In this document: positions 7,232 through 16,144 of the stretch, one piece after another
Numbering within the stretch: position 1 is the first letter of the stretch
Layout: the number at the start of each line of letters is the position of its first letter
Origin: Sphingomonas aracearum
GTDB taxonomy: Bacteria; Pseudomonadota; Alphaproteobacteria; Sphingomonadales; Sphingomonadaceae
Length of the DNA: 64,000 nt
Direction: 5' to 3'
Assembly (NCBI RefSeq): GCF_003345355.1
Contig: NZ_QQNB01000004.1
Coordinates: forward strand, 1 to 64,000
Notes under the pieces: generated by a model
Told to the model about the DNA's origin: nothing
The model's input: only the letters and a program-made list of their open reading frames with translations
The model's database searches: none
Program-made: the position numbers and the translations under genes

Positions 7232-7867
7232 GTGATCAGGAAATCTGCGCTGCTCGCCTGCGTGCTTGCCCTCGCCAACGCCGCACCGGCGTTCGCCGGG
7301 CCGATCCCGCAACCCTATTACTTCCCGAACGGGTCGCGGGGTGTGAAGATCAACTATGCGCTTCCGGCCGCCTGCGACGCCAACACCAAGGCCGCGGTCG
7401 ACACGATCAACGCCGCAGGGCGCTCGTTCCAGCTCACCGGAACGACGCAGAACTACACGTCGACTTACTACTCGGCGACCGAGGACCCGGATTTCATCAA
7501 CATCCAGGACGGCTCCAGCATGTCGGCGATCATGCGGACCATCATTTACGGCTATTCCGGGCCAGCGCCTGCGCAGGCGATCGACGCGACCGTGTACGTC
7601 AATACCGACCGCATCTACTACGACACGGGCGACACGGCGCAATCGACCGATTTGATCTGCGGTTCGTCGATCACGCCGAGCAACATCGGCCAGCATATCG
7701 ACTGGCAGTCCGCGATGACGCATGAGATGGGTCACGTGAAAGGAATGGACCACCGCACCGATGGTTCGACAGGGCCATGCTTGATGACGACCTATCTCAA
7801 CCCTGGGCAGATCAAGCGGAGCCTATGCTCTGACGAGCGGGCGCTGCTGGTCGGGTTCTATGGCTGA
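7232..7867 (+). CDS. Secreted metzincin-type zinc protease (matrixin-like), transposon cargo
   Basis: The 211-residue precursor has a signal peptide (1-22, AAPAFAG). A zinc site HExxHxxGxxH is seen as His164-Glu165-x2-His168-x5-His174 in HEMGHVKGMDH, followed 11 residues later by CLMTTY, a plausible Met-turn. This is the signature of metzincin proteases. The GTG start at 7232 follows AAGGAG. It lies in a tight rightward unit with the frameshifted gene before it and the lipoprotein gene after it (8-bp overlap). Protease cargo is unusual for this class of transposon. Confidence 0.8.
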   Translation: MIRKSALLACVLALANAAPAFAGPIPQPYYFPNGSRGVKINYALPAACDANTKAAVDTINAAGRSFQLTGTTQNYTSTYYSATEDPDFINIQDGSSMSAIMRTIIYGYSGPAPAQAIDATVYVNTDRIYYDTGDTAQSTDLICGSSITPSNIGQHIDWQSAMTHEMGHVKGMDHRTDGSTGPCLMTTYLNPGQIKRSLCSDERALLVGFYG

Positions 7868-8399
7868 CCGAGGCAAAGCCTCTACCGGGGCGGGATGGCT
7901 TTTGGCCTTCATCGCCCTGGCAGGGTGCGACCGCGGCTCCGAGAAGGAGCCGCGGCCCACCGAGCTCTCCGGCCCCGTCGGAACCGAGTATTCGATCCAC
8001 CCCCGCAATGTGGCCGGCGACCGCCTGCTGATCGCCGGCTGCTGCACGTTCGACGTGGGACAGGCGCGAACCACTAAGCTGGAGGGCGACGTGGACGGCC
8101 GCATGGTCGAGGGGGACGGTTATCGGGTGGAGATTTCGTTCGGGAACGGCCTGGCTCGCCGGCCCCTTTCCGCGGCCGCGCCCTCGACGCTCAACATCGA
8201 TGGGGTGACTCTCCGGAAGTTCAGGCCAGCAAGCCCCGGACAGAAAGAGCCCGATCTCCTCTACGCCGCTATCGTCCCTCTCGATGCGGAGGCGCAACGT
8301 CGTCGTGTTCGGAGCCCGGGCCTTGAAGTCAGGGCTTGGTGCGCCACCACCGCGAACTGCCAGGCCGCAGCTCGGTTGGTTGAGGGGATCAGATTCTGA
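7860..8399 (+). CDS. Putative lipoprotein, transposon cargo
   Basis: The 179-residue protein has a hydrophobic N-terminus with lipobox LAGC (Cys at about residue 23), so a lipid anchor is likely. The rest is beta-rich with a CC pair (IAGCCTF) and a late Cys pair (AWCATTANC). No family was recognised. It starts inside the last codons of the protease gene, so the two are translationally coupled and may act together at the envelope. It ends about 20 bp before the right-end repeat array. Confidence 0.6.
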   Translation: MADRGKASTGAGWLLAFIALAGCDRGSEKEPRPTELSGPVGTEYSIHPRNVAGDRLLIAGCCTFDVGQARTTKLEGDVDGRMVEGDGYRVEISFGNGLARRPLSAAAPSTLNIDGVTLRKFRPASPGQKEPDLLYAAIVPLDAEAQRRRVRSPGLEVRAWCATTANCQAAARLVEGIRF

Positions 8400-8420
8400 C
8401 CATTCCCGTCAGTAGCGCTA

Positions 8421-8570
8421 AGCGTGAGCGCGGCGCGCTGATTGCGAGCAGCCGCGGGAGATCGCGAGCACATTATCGAAAAGCGTGAGCAGGCGCGCGC
8501 GCTTACTGTCAGCTAATCCGAGCAGAAAGGTGATCCGTTTGCGAGCAGGAGCCCATCCGATTGCGAGCAG
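8421..8570. repeat. Right-end transposase-binding repeats
   Basis: Seven copies related to TGCGAGCA or CGTGAGC occur at about 8423, 8443, 8463, 8483, 8518, 8540 and 8561, spaced 20-35 bp. The last (GATTGCGAGCAG) is directly followed by the terminal CTACACCTAAG. They are in the opposite orientation to the left-end set, as expected for transposon ends. Confidence 0.7.
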
Positions 8571-8581
8571 CTACACCTAAG

Positions 8582-8953
8582 TAGGTATGTTCTCGCGTCG
8601 GGACCGCACTTGTCACCTTGATCGGGACGGGAGAAAAATAGTGCGGCATCGGCGAACTCAGCGAGTTGCTTGACATCCCGTGGGGCTGTGCAGGTCACGC
8701 TTAAGGTTTTGAGTACGAGGCCAGGTAAGTATGCGACGCCACCCCTGACCTCAAGCGTTATCCTCGCCAGCACTCGTGCGTCCCGATCCACCGATTACCC
8801 CGGGCTACAATAGCCATGTTGCCGACCTGCCTGCAGCAGGGCGGGTCAGACATAGAAATACTGAAAGCACGAGTGGCGCGCGCCGCAAACCCGTCTGCGG
8901 TTTTGCTTCTGCTGAGGCTCGTTCGGCTAAAAACACGATGCTACGATGTAGCG
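8582..8953. other. Intergenic stretch outside the transposon, nothing recognised
   Basis: This 372-bp stretch lies between the right transposon end and the Phd-like gene. I searched it for the missing N-terminal part of the DUF305 gene interrupted on the left and did not find it. No convincing gene, RNA or terminator was seen. Confidence 0.5.
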
Positions 8954-9448
8954 ATGCGAAGCATCTCTTTTCCTACCACACCGGCACAGGTGCGTGCATG
9001 CCTATCAGCGGCTGAGAATGGTGCAGTCGCCGTCGAGCGGGACGGCGTTGCCCTGCTCGTGATCATGCCAGTTGAGGAGTACACGCGACTCGCCGACCTC
9101 GACCAACGATCGGTCGGAACTATGGGAAACGACCAGACCGGCAGCCCCTCGAACACCAGCCTTGTGGCGGCGTCTGACTCAGCCGAAGCGGCGCAGAGCG
9201 CTAAGGAACCGGTTCACGCCCGTCTGGAACCCGACCTTGACAAGCACGCTCGCCGGCGGTCGGTTGATGATGACGTAGAGCGCCTTGTCGCCGCACTCGC
9301 GGCGGAGCGGATCACCGTATCGCCCGACGACGCCTATGCCGCTTGGAAACGACACTCGGACGACTTCGCCGCAAGTTGGCTGACGCTGTACGATGCCGAC
9401 GACGCGAACCGGCAGGCGCTGCTGCGTCACCTTAACCTGAAAAGCTGA
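8954..9448 (+). CDS. Phd/YefM-like protein with extended C-terminus
   Basis: The 164-residue protein opens MRSISFPTTPAQVRACLSAAE and continues AVERDGVALLVIMPVEEYTRLADL. This resembles the antitoxin-type Phd/YefM fold (self-binding DNA-associated strand followed by helix). The C-terminal half is acidic and helical (DDDVERLVAALAAERITVS) with no recognised toxin-binding motif. No toxin gene is adjacent; a DUF5818 gene follows by 6 bp. It may be an orphan antitoxin or regulator. The start is chosen at the onset of the conserved pattern. Confidence 0.5.
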   Translation: MRSISFPTTPAQVRACLSAAENGAVAVERDGVALLVIMPVEEYTRLADLDQRSVGTMGNDQTGSPSNTSLVAASDSAEAAQSAKEPVHARLEPDLDKHARRRSVDDDVERLVAALAAERITVSPDDAYAAWKRHSDDFAASWLTLYDADDANRQALLRHLNLKS

Positions 9449-9454
9449 ACGGCG

Positions 9455-9760
9455 GTGCCGCGCGGGACTGCTCATGATCTGATCGGACTGCTGCTGCGGA
9501 ACGGGCGTTCGCTAATCCTTCGTAACGACGATGGCGGCGAGTGGCGTCTCGATGCGCCAAGCGGGGCGGGCAAACTTGCTGGCCGTCGCGTCCGGGTCAC
9601 GGGCACGCGCGACGGCTTCGACCTGCTCGCGGTGCGGTCCTTCGAAGCAGTTGACGGACACATCGGTGGACACAAATCCGCTGCTCGAGTGCCGAGCGTC
9701 AGAGCCAGCGTGATCCGCCGCTGCACGTCGGCCTTGTTCCCCAATCGTTCGCCGCGTTAG
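9455..9760 (+). CDS. DUF5818-like protein
   Basis: The 101-residue protein from a GTG start opens MPRGTAHDLIGLLLRNGRS. Its core (DDGGEWRLDAPSGAGKLAGR and then RVRVTGTRDGFDLLAVRSFE) matches the small OB-like DUF5818 proteins frequent in sphingomonads. The last 35 residues look less constrained, which may reflect a shifted C-terminus. No function is known. It follows the Phd-like gene closely and may be co-transcribed. Confidence 0.6.
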   Translation: MPRGTAHDLIGLLLRNGRSLILRNDDGGEWRLDAPSGAGKLAGRRVRVTGTRDGFDLLAVRSFEAVDGHIGGHKSAARVPSVRASVIRRCTSALFPNRSPR

Positions 9761-9805
9761 AGTGCTGAGCATGACGGGAAATGCCACGACTGCGGCGCAG
9801 CGCCC

Positions 9806-10921
9806 ATGCGCCTGATCCACACCGCCGACTGGCAGCTCGGCAAGCCGTTCGGCCGCTTTCCGCAGGAGGTCAGGACCGCGCTGGGCGAAGCGCGCTTCGA
9901 TGCGATCGACAGGATCGGCGCGCTCGCGCGGGAGCGTGACGCCGTTCACGTCCTGGTCGCGGGTGACGTGTTCGACAGCACCGGTCCAGCCGACCGCGAG
10001 GTCGTGCAGGCGGTGACCCGCATGGGTCGGGCACCCTGCACCTGGTGGTTGCTGCCCGGCAACCATGATCATGCCCGATCGGACGGACTGTGGTCGCGCG
10101 TGCGCCGTGCGGCGCCGGCCAACGTACGCGTGGTCGACACGCCCGAGCCGGTTGAGATGGAGGAAGACGCGTGGCTGCTGCCCGCTCCGCTGGAGCACCG
10201 GCGTACCCGCGATGACCCGACGAGTGCGTTCGACGGCATGGCGACGCCGGACGGTGCCCTTCGCATCGGGCTCGCGCACGGCTCGGTCGTCGACTTCGGC
10301 GCGCGCGGCGAAGCGAACAACATGATCCCGCCCGACCGTGCCCAGCGCTCCGGGCTCGACTATCTGGCGCTGGGCGACTGGCACGGCTTCATGCCCATCG
10401 GTGAGCGTGCCGCCTATAGCGGCACGCCGGAGGTGGACCGGTTCGGGCGAGACGAGCCGGGCGGCGTCATTTTCGCCGACGTGCGTCGCGGCGCCACGCC
10501 CGTGATCGAGAGGGTGGAAACAGGCCGCTACCGCTGGCTTGAGCGGCATTGGACGCTGGCCGGTCTCGATGATTTCGAGCGCGAGCTGCGGGACTTGCGG
10601 GCGTCGGTGGATCAGGCCTCCACCCTGGTGAGGCTCGTGCTTTCGGGTACGCTATCCCTCGCCGACCGCGTTGCGGTCGGGCGGACCTGTTCGGACGATC
10701 TCAGCCATGCGCTGCGCTGGCTCGACGTCGACGATACTGAACTGACCGCTCAGCCGACCGAGGACGACATCGCCGCGATCGACATTCAAGGCGCGCTGGC
10801 CACGGCCACATTGTTATTGAAAGCACGAGTCGACGCGGGCGGTGCGGACTACCCGGTAGCGGCCGCGGCTCTAGAGCGGCTCTACGTCGAGGCGATCCGG
10901 GCGACGGAGGGCGCACGGTGA
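9806..10921 (+). CDS. SbcD/Mre11-like metallophosphoesterase (DNA repair nuclease)
   Basis: The 371-residue protein shows calcineurin-type phosphoesterase motifs in order: HTADWQLGKPF (motif I, with Gln where DxH usually has His), VAGDVFDS (GDxxD), LPGNHDHA (GNHD), LAHGSV and LGDWHGF (GxH). It would form the nuclease subunit of an Mre11-Rad50-type complex that processes DNA ends. The stop overlaps the GTG start of the SbcC-like gene by 4 bp (GTGA), so the pair is coupled. The DxH to DxQ change is seen directly and may be a subfamily trait. Confidence 0.85.
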   Translation: MRLIHTADWQLGKPFGRFPQEVRTALGEARFDAIDRIGALARERDAVHVLVAGDVFDSTGPADREVVQAVTRMGRAPCTWWLLPGNHDHARSDGLWSRVRRAAPANVRVVDTPEPVEMEEDAWLLPAPLEHRRTRDDPTSAFDGMATPDGALRIGLAHGSVVDFGARGEANNMIPPDRAQRSGLDYLALGDWHGFMPIGERAAYSGTPEVDRFGRDEPGGVIFADVRRGATPVIERVETGRYRWLERHWTLAGLDDFERELRDLRASVDQASTLVRLVLSGTLSLADRVAVGRTCSDDLSHALRWLDVDDTELTAQPTEDDIAAIDIQGALATATLLLKARVDAGGADYPVAAAALERLYVEAIRATEGAR

Positions 10922-13542
10922 GGATCGTCTCGCTCGAACTGGACAATTTTCGTCGGTTCCGGCGGCCGCTGCGGCTCGACGGCTTCGAGCCGGGCCTGAA
11001 CGTGGTCGTCGAGCCTAACGAAACCGGCAAGTCGACGTTGCTGGAGGCGCTGCGCGCGGCCTTGTTCATCCGTCACTCGGCCAGGACGGAGCTGACCCGC
11101 TCCTACTGCCCGATCGGAGACGACGTGGCGCCCAGGGTCGCGGTAGAGTTCGAGGTGGCGGGCGAGCGCTGGCAGGTCGAAAAGCAATTCCTACGCTCGC
11201 ATAGGGTGCAGCTCACCGGCCCGCGCGGGCGCTTCGAGAGCGACTCAGCGGAAGAGCAGCTGCAGGCGCTGCTCGGCTTCGAACGCGGCAACAATCGCGG
11301 CACCGACCCAGATACGCGCGGCGCGCTCGGTCTGCTCTGGGTGGAGCAGGCCAGTGCTCTTCGTGTCGACGCGCCCAACCGGCTGGTGCGCGACAACGTC
11401 CGCACCGCGCTGGAGGGCGAGGTGGGCGCGATCACGGGTGGACGGCGCTTCGACACCGTCCGTGCTCGGGTCGAGGAGGCTTACGCCGAATTCAGGACGG
11501 GGAGCCGCGGCAAGGCGACGGGCCGGCTCGCCGCGGCCGAGAATAGGCTCACCGTAGCGCGCGAGCACCGTACCGGTATCGAAACGCTCGCCCAGTCGCA
11601 CGAGGCGACGCTGACCGAGCTGGAGGATGCGCGCGCCGCCCGACGTCGCATCGAGCGCGAACTGGGGGACGAGGAGCGGGCCGCGCTGCGTGACCGGCTC
11701 GCGGCCGACCTGAAACTCGCCGAGTCCTCGGCCGAGCGTCTGGTGACGGCCCAGGCGCGGTACGACACGGCAAACGGCACCGTGGAGCGGCTGACGGAGA
11801 AGCTTGCCGCGATCGACGCGGCGCAGATGGCGGTGGAGGAAGCCGAGGCGGCCAAGACCGCCGCGAATGCCGCGGTCGAGCGGCATGGCGATGAGCGGGA
11901 AGCGGCCATCCGGAACGAGGAAGACGCCCGGACCGCGCTGTCCGGTGCCCGCGAGGCCCGCAACGCGGCCGAGGCGACACTCCGCACGGGTCGCGCCGCA
12001 GTCGCGAGCCGGCAGCGGTCCGAGGCGATCGCGCGTGCGCGGGAGCGGATGACGAGCCTCGACGCGCTCGAAGCCGAGCTGGCCGGGCAGCAACGTGTAG
12101 CGGATCAGGCGATCGCGTCCGAGCAGCTGGAGGAGCTGGCCCGGCTCGACAAGACCGTGGTGGAGGCCCGCGCGGTCTTATCGGCGGGCGCGGTTCGGGT
12201 GGAGGTGACGAGCCTGGACGGCACCCCGGTCACCATCGACGGCGAGCCGATGGGCGATGCGGCGCGAGAGGTCACCGCGCCATCGCTGATCGCGGTGGGC
12301 CGTCATGCGAAGATACACGTCGTGCCCCCCGGCACCGGCTCGGCCGCGGCCGAGCTGAAGGCTGCCGAAGGTGCGCTTGCGGCCGCGGAGGCTCGGCTCG
12401 GCGTCGCGAGCTATGCCGACGCGGTCGCGCGCGCCAACGATGCCAGGTTGGCCGGAGAGGCCGTGAAGGGCTTGAAGCGGCAGGTGGACACCCTGTGCGT
12501 CGCCGATCCGACGATCGGGCTGGCGGCAGGCAGCGCGGCGCTTCGCGCGCTGCTGGCGAAAGAGGCTGATGAGACAGCCGAAGAGGACACGCCTGTCGAC
12601 GTGCCCGGCCTTGAGGCCGAGCAGATCCTTCGCTCGGAGGAGGAGCGCTCCGCAATCGGACGGCACACCGCAGCGGTCGAGCAGCTCCGTACCGCCCAGG
12701 AGACGTCGCGCAAGCTCGGGCTCGAGGCGGCAGGGGCGGCTCGTGACCTAGCGAACGCGCGGACGCAGCTGGCAGCGCTCACCGGCGCAAGGAGCCGGAC
12801 CGACCTGGAAGCCGATCTGGTCGCGACCGAGGGCGAGTTGGTGGAGCGCCTGCGCGACCGGGTCGCGGCCGAACAGGCGGTCGGCGCGTTCGACCTGGAT
12901 CGGCTGAGACTCAGGCTCGCGAACATCGACAAGGCAGCGGCCGGTGCCGGCGACCGTCGGCTGGCGCTGATCGAGAAGATCGCCGGCCTGGAGGCCACGA
13001 TCGCGAGCGAGGGTGCAAAGGGTCTGGCAGGCCAACTCGACGCTGCACGTGAGGAGGAGGCCGCGGCAGAACAGGCGGTCGGGCGCCTGACCGCAGAGGC
13101 GGACGCGTTGGATCTGCTGCGGACCACGCTGCGCGAGGCACAGGAGGCGGCTTCGCGGACGTTCCTGGGACCGGTCACGAGGCGCGCCGTCCAGTATGTC
13201 CGTCGGGTGCTGCCGGACTGCGACGTCACATTCGGCGAGGAGTTGGGGCTGACATCCATCGCGCGCAGCGGCGTCAGCGAGGGCTGCGGCGACCTCAGCC
13301 GCGGCACGCAGGAACAGCTGGCGGTGCTCACCCGGCTGGCGTTTGCCGATCTGCTGCTCGATAAGGGCGAGCCGGTGTCGCTGATTCTGGACGACCCGCT
13401 GGTCTACTCGGACGATGCCCGGCTGGAGATCATGACCGATATCCTGACCCGGGCGGCCGAACGCATGCAGGTGATCCTTCTTACCTGCCGCGAGCGTGCC
13501 TTCCGGCACGTCGGCGGGAACCGACTCCTGCTGGCCGCCTGA
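10918..13542 (+). CDS. SbcC/Rad50-like AAA ATPase (YhaN-like)
   Basis: The 874-residue SMC-like ATPase has an N-terminal Walker A variant EPNETGKST (about 32-40). Long Ala/Glu/Arg-rich coiled-coil arms run from about 180 to 740 around a small central domain (about 420-480). The C-terminal ABC part has LSRGTQEQLAVLTRLAFADLL (signature) and SLILDDPLVYSDDARL (Walker B). No CxxC zinc hook is visible, unlike classical Rad50/SbcC and more like YhaN. It is the partner of the upstream nuclease. A GTG start inside the upstream stop indicates stoichiometric expression. Its role could be end processing or anti-phage defence. Confidence 0.85.
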   Translation: MRIVSLELDNFRRFRRPLRLDGFEPGLNVVVEPNETGKSTLLEALRAALFIRHSARTELTRSYCPIGDDVAPRVAVEFEVAGERWQVEKQFLRSHRVQLTGPRGRFESDSAEEQLQALLGFERGNNRGTDPDTRGALGLLWVEQASALRVDAPNRLVRDNVRTALEGEVGAITGGRRFDTVRARVEEAYAEFRTGSRGKATGRLAAAENRLTVAREHRTGIETLAQSHEATLTELEDARAARRRIERELGDEERAALRDRLAADLKLAESSAERLVTAQARYDTANGTVERLTEKLAAIDAAQMAVEEAEAAKTAANAAVERHGDEREAAIRNEEDARTALSGAREARNAAEATLRTGRAAVASRQRSEAIARARERMTSLDALEAELAGQQRVADQAIASEQLEELARLDKTVVEARAVLSAGAVRVEVTSLDGTPVTIDGEPMGDAAREVTAPSLIAVGRHAKIHVVPPGTGSAAAELKAAEGALAAAEARLGVASYADAVARANDARLAGEAVKGLKRQVDTLCVADPTIGLAAGSAALRALLAKEADETAEEDTPVDVPGLEAEQILRSEEERSAIGRHTAAVEQLRTAQETSRKLGLEAAGAARDLANARTQLAALTGARSRTDLEADLVATEGELVERLRDRVAAEQAVGAFDLDRLRLRLANIDKAAAGAGDRRLALIEKIAGLEATIASEGAKGLAGQLDAAREEEAAAEQAVGRLTAEADALDLLRTTLREAQEAASRTFLGPVTRRAVQYVRRVLPDCDVTFGEELGLTSIARSGVSEGCGDLSRGTQEQLAVLTRLAFADLLLDKGEPVSLILDDPLVYSDDARLEIMTDILTRAAERMQVILLTCRERAFRHVGGNRLLLAA

Positions 13543-13598
13543 GGACTCCCGCGTCCGCGGACGACATGGGACTAGCCCCCGCTCCTCCAAAACGATTG

Positions 13599-15848
13599 TC
13601 AGGCCTCTGAGAGGGCCTTTAATCCGGCGAAGTGGAGTGGCGCCACTGTCTCGATCATCTCCAGAAGATAGGTGACGTTCTTCTGGGTCTCTGCGACCAG
13701 CGCCGGATCGAACGCTTTTCCGGTGTGGTGGGAGAGGTCATTCGCAAATTTGTAGATCGCCGTCTTCTTATGCTGGTCGAAAGCCGTCTCCTCGAGCTTC
13801 TGGTAGAGGCTGCGGTTCGAGGGCACGTGAAAGTCGAGAAAGGTCTCGAGAACCTTTCTGGCAATATTCGGAACATGGTAGCAGCCCATGATCGTTCCGT
13901 CGGACCTGAAGCTATAAAGCACCTTGAACAGGTAGTGGTACTCGGTGGCATGCTCGATCAGGAGCTTGTCCAATGGGGCAAGCCGGGCCGATCGGCCATC
14001 GGCGGTCTCGGCGCAAAGCACCATGCAATAGCTTTTGGTAATCGCCCTCGGCGTGCTCTTCATCCAATTCAGCAGCAGCCGCAGGAACTCGTAATTGTGC
14101 GTCATGATAAAGAGCTGTTTGGCGCCTTGGGTCTCATTCTTCAGGAACGAGAATGCCTGGTAGATAGCTGACGCGTCGAGGCTTGAGATCGGGTCATCCA
14201 CAACGACCACGCCTTGCGCGAGATCGAAATGTTGGTCCCGGAGCTGGACGAGAAAATAGAGGAACGCGATCGCAGTCCTTTCACCCTCGCTCAAGCGCTT
14301 GGCCGGCTTACCGCGCCGCAGCACACGATAGCCGTCGCCTCCTGACTCGAAGCGTAGATCGGTCCGTCCGAGGAACTGCACCAGGTGGGTCGTCAGGTCT
14401 TCGCCCCCGGCATGCGCGCTTGAGACCTTGGCCTGCTTTTCCCGGATCGAGGCTTCCAAGGCTTCCAGTCCCCGCGTGTCCTCCAACGCCGCACCGCCCG
14501 TCCTGAGCAGTCCGATTTCGGCCTGAAAGCCCGCAAGCTGCGCGTCGAGCTGCTGGACCTGATCGTGGATGGAGGCCAGATAATGGGCCTCCACCGCCGC
14601 TCTGGACTCCTCGCGTGCTTTCCCGAAATCCTCGGTCTTCGCATCATGCCGCCCCGCGATCGTCACCAGCGCGTCAAGCGCTACGCGGCAAGGCTCGACG
14701 TCGACTGCAAGGTCGACTCGGTAGGCCTCGGTCCGCCGCGTCAGCTTCTCCAGCAGAGCGGCGGAGACCATCTCCAACTGCGACAGAACGTCCTCGATCG
14801 CTCGATCGCGGCGCTCGCTCGCCTCCGTCCAAGCGTCGCGCAGCTCGGAATAGAGTGCTGCCGTTTCCCGGGTGGGAAAGCGCTGCAGTGCCGCCGCCGT
14901 TCTCTGCAGGTCAGCCTGCTCCGCTGCGATCTCACCCTTCAAGATCTGATCTTCGTCACTGAAGTGGCGGGCGAGCGCCTCGTAGCGTTCCGCCGGCGTG
15001 AGCTGATCGCAATATTCGCATCGTCTCCGGTCGTGTGCGGCATGAAGGTGGAACCCCGCTTCGACCCATGTCGAGATATCGGGATTTTTTGCCAGGCGAT
15101 TGATGACCGCCGCGTGCGTTGAGCGAGCGATCAGCGTCTCCGCGCGCGCGCCGGCTGCCGCAACATGTGCCAGCAGCTCCACAACTTCACCGTCGGCTGA
15201 CCTCATCTCCGGCGGATGCAACTCACCGATCGGTGGCATCGCCTCCTGCCGAATGGTCGCGCGGTGCTGCTCCAGCGCGGTCGCCGCCAGCGGGACATGC
15301 GCCTTCAGCTTCGTATAGGCCGTCTGTGCATCCGGCTTTCGATAGCTTCGGAGAGATGATCCGCTGGTCGCCTCGCCAATGGTCTTGGCAATGGCGGAGA
15401 ACAATTTGCCCCTCTCGTTCTCCGTTTTCGTCACCGTGGCATCGAGCTCATCGAGCTTCCGGATACGATGATCGCGCGTGGCGATCTCGACCTCCAACTC
15501 GGCCGCTATCTCCTTGTTCTCTTCGCCGAGTATCAGAATATGACGCAACGGACCGTCGAGCCGGCCTATATTCGCTTCCACGAAGTCGCTGTTGAACACC
15601 CGCACCCGGTGTCCATAGCTGGTGCCTCGGACGAGGGCGCCGGAGGGCGTCTCGATCGTGTAGTCGAGATCGGGATGGTCGGCGTGCTGTCCCGCCTCGA
15701 GGCAGCCGAGCAGTCGCGAGAGCGTGGTCTTGCCGGCGCCGTTCTCGCCGTAGATGACGTTGTAGCGGCCGAACGACGGCAGATCCGCCACAGCCGCGTA
15801 ATTGTCGAATACGCCCAGACCTCTGATCTTCTTGATTTGCGTCAGCAT
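13599..15848 (-). CDS. AAA_13-family ATPase, candidate RloC/PrrC-like anticodon nuclease
   Basis: The protein of about 749 residues has Walker A YGENGAGKTT (about 34-43), a coiled-coil middle with a CEYC pair (about 278-281) in a zinc-hook-like position, signature KRLSEGERTAIAFLYF and Walker B VVVVDDPISSLDA. The C-terminal region has RKVLE (Arg about 665, Glu 669) and NDLSHH (His about 708). Arg and Glu four apart plus a downstream His matches the catalytic triad of PrrC/RloC tRNA anticodon nucleases. The size and CxxC fit RloC better than PrrC. The start at 15848 has GGAGG upstream. It is convergent with the SbcC-like gene. The nuclease activity is inferred. Confidence 0.75.
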   Translation of the reverse strand: MLTQIKKIRGLGVFDNYAAVADLPSFGRYNVIYGENGAGKTTLSRLLGCLEAGQHADHPDLDYTIETPSGALVRGTSYGHRVRVFNSDFVEANIGRLDGPLRHILILGEENKEIAAELEVEIATRDHRIRKLDELDATVTKTENERGKLFSAIAKTIGEATSGSSLRSYRKPDAQTAYTKLKAHVPLAATALEQHRATIRQEAMPPIGELHPPEMRSADGEVVELLAHVAAAGARAETLIARSTHAAVINRLAKNPDISTWVEAGFHLHAAHDRRRCEYCDQLTPAERYEALARHFSDEDQILKGEIAAEQADLQRTAAALQRFPTRETAALYSELRDAWTEASERRDRAIEDVLSQLEMVSAALLEKLTRRTEAYRVDLAVDVEPCRVALDALVTIAGRHDAKTEDFGKAREESRAAVEAHYLASIHDQVQQLDAQLAGFQAEIGLLRTGGAALEDTRGLEALEASIREKQAKVSSAHAGGEDLTTHLVQFLGRTDLRFESGGDGYRVLRRGKPAKRLSEGERTAIAFLYFLVQLRDQHFDLAQGVVVVDDPISSLDASAIYQAFSFLKNETQGAKQLFIMTHNYEFLRLLLNWMKSTPRAITKSYCMVLCAETADGRSARLAPLDKLLIEHATEYHYLFKVLYSFRSDGTIMGCYHVPNIARKVLETFLDFHVPSNRSLYQKLEETAFDQHKKTAIYKFANDLSHHTGKAFDPALVAETQKNVTYLLEMIETVAPLHFAGLKALSEA

Positions 15849-16144
15849 CACGCGCCTCCGCTGACCGCGATAGCAGCGGCTCGACCGGCCAGCGAGGGCA
15901 TCTTGCGCGACGCCTCTCGATGCCGTGCAGCGCAGCGCTTGAACGTCAGCGGCGATAAGCGTCCGACCGCGACCGTCCGCGTCCGTTTCCCGCGTAGGTA
16001 GGAGCTCGGCTCAATGGCAAGGTGGGGTGGAAAGCGGAATGGCCGGCTTGGAGCGAAATTCAGACGATGCCGCCGTCTGTTCAGCCGCGTTCAGGTCTGA
16101 CCAGTCGCGACCAGACAGACGATGCTGGCCCATTGTTGCCGCCC
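15849..16144. other. Spacer between the AAA_13 gene and the phosphatase operon
   Basis: A 296-bp stretch lies between the start of the leftward AAA_13 gene and the stop of the acid phosphatase gene. The AAA_13 promoter must lie in its left half. I recognised no gene, RNA or clear hairpin here. It marks the border between the DNA-processing cluster and the phosphorus locus. Confidence 0.4.

Larger units (their letters stand above)
2696..8581. mobile_element. Tn5053/Tn7-like (tni-type) transposon with protease cargo
   Basis: The element of about 5.9 kb is bounded by an 11-bp inverted terminal match, CTTAGGTGTAG at 2696-2706 and CTACACCTAAG at 8571-8581. Inside each end lies an array of about seven short repeats with core TGCGAGCA (or its complement), the usual layout of binding sites for TniA/TnsB transposases. 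The genes are TniB, TniA and a serine resolvase reading left, and a short cargo reading right. The bases directly outside the ends do not form an obvious target duplication. The exact outer base pair is uncertain because the terminal match may include target bases. Confidence 0.8.

Noticed and set aside
8513..8791. 92-codon minus-strand frame spanning the right transposon end
   Set aside because: It crosses the end repeats and the terminus, has no recognisable domain and no SD. I tested it as the missing DUF305 N-terminus and it does not match.
9512..10549. 345-codon minus-strand frame
   Set aside because: It is antisense to the DUF5818 and SbcD-like genes, with no motif; the plus-strand genes show clear family signatures.
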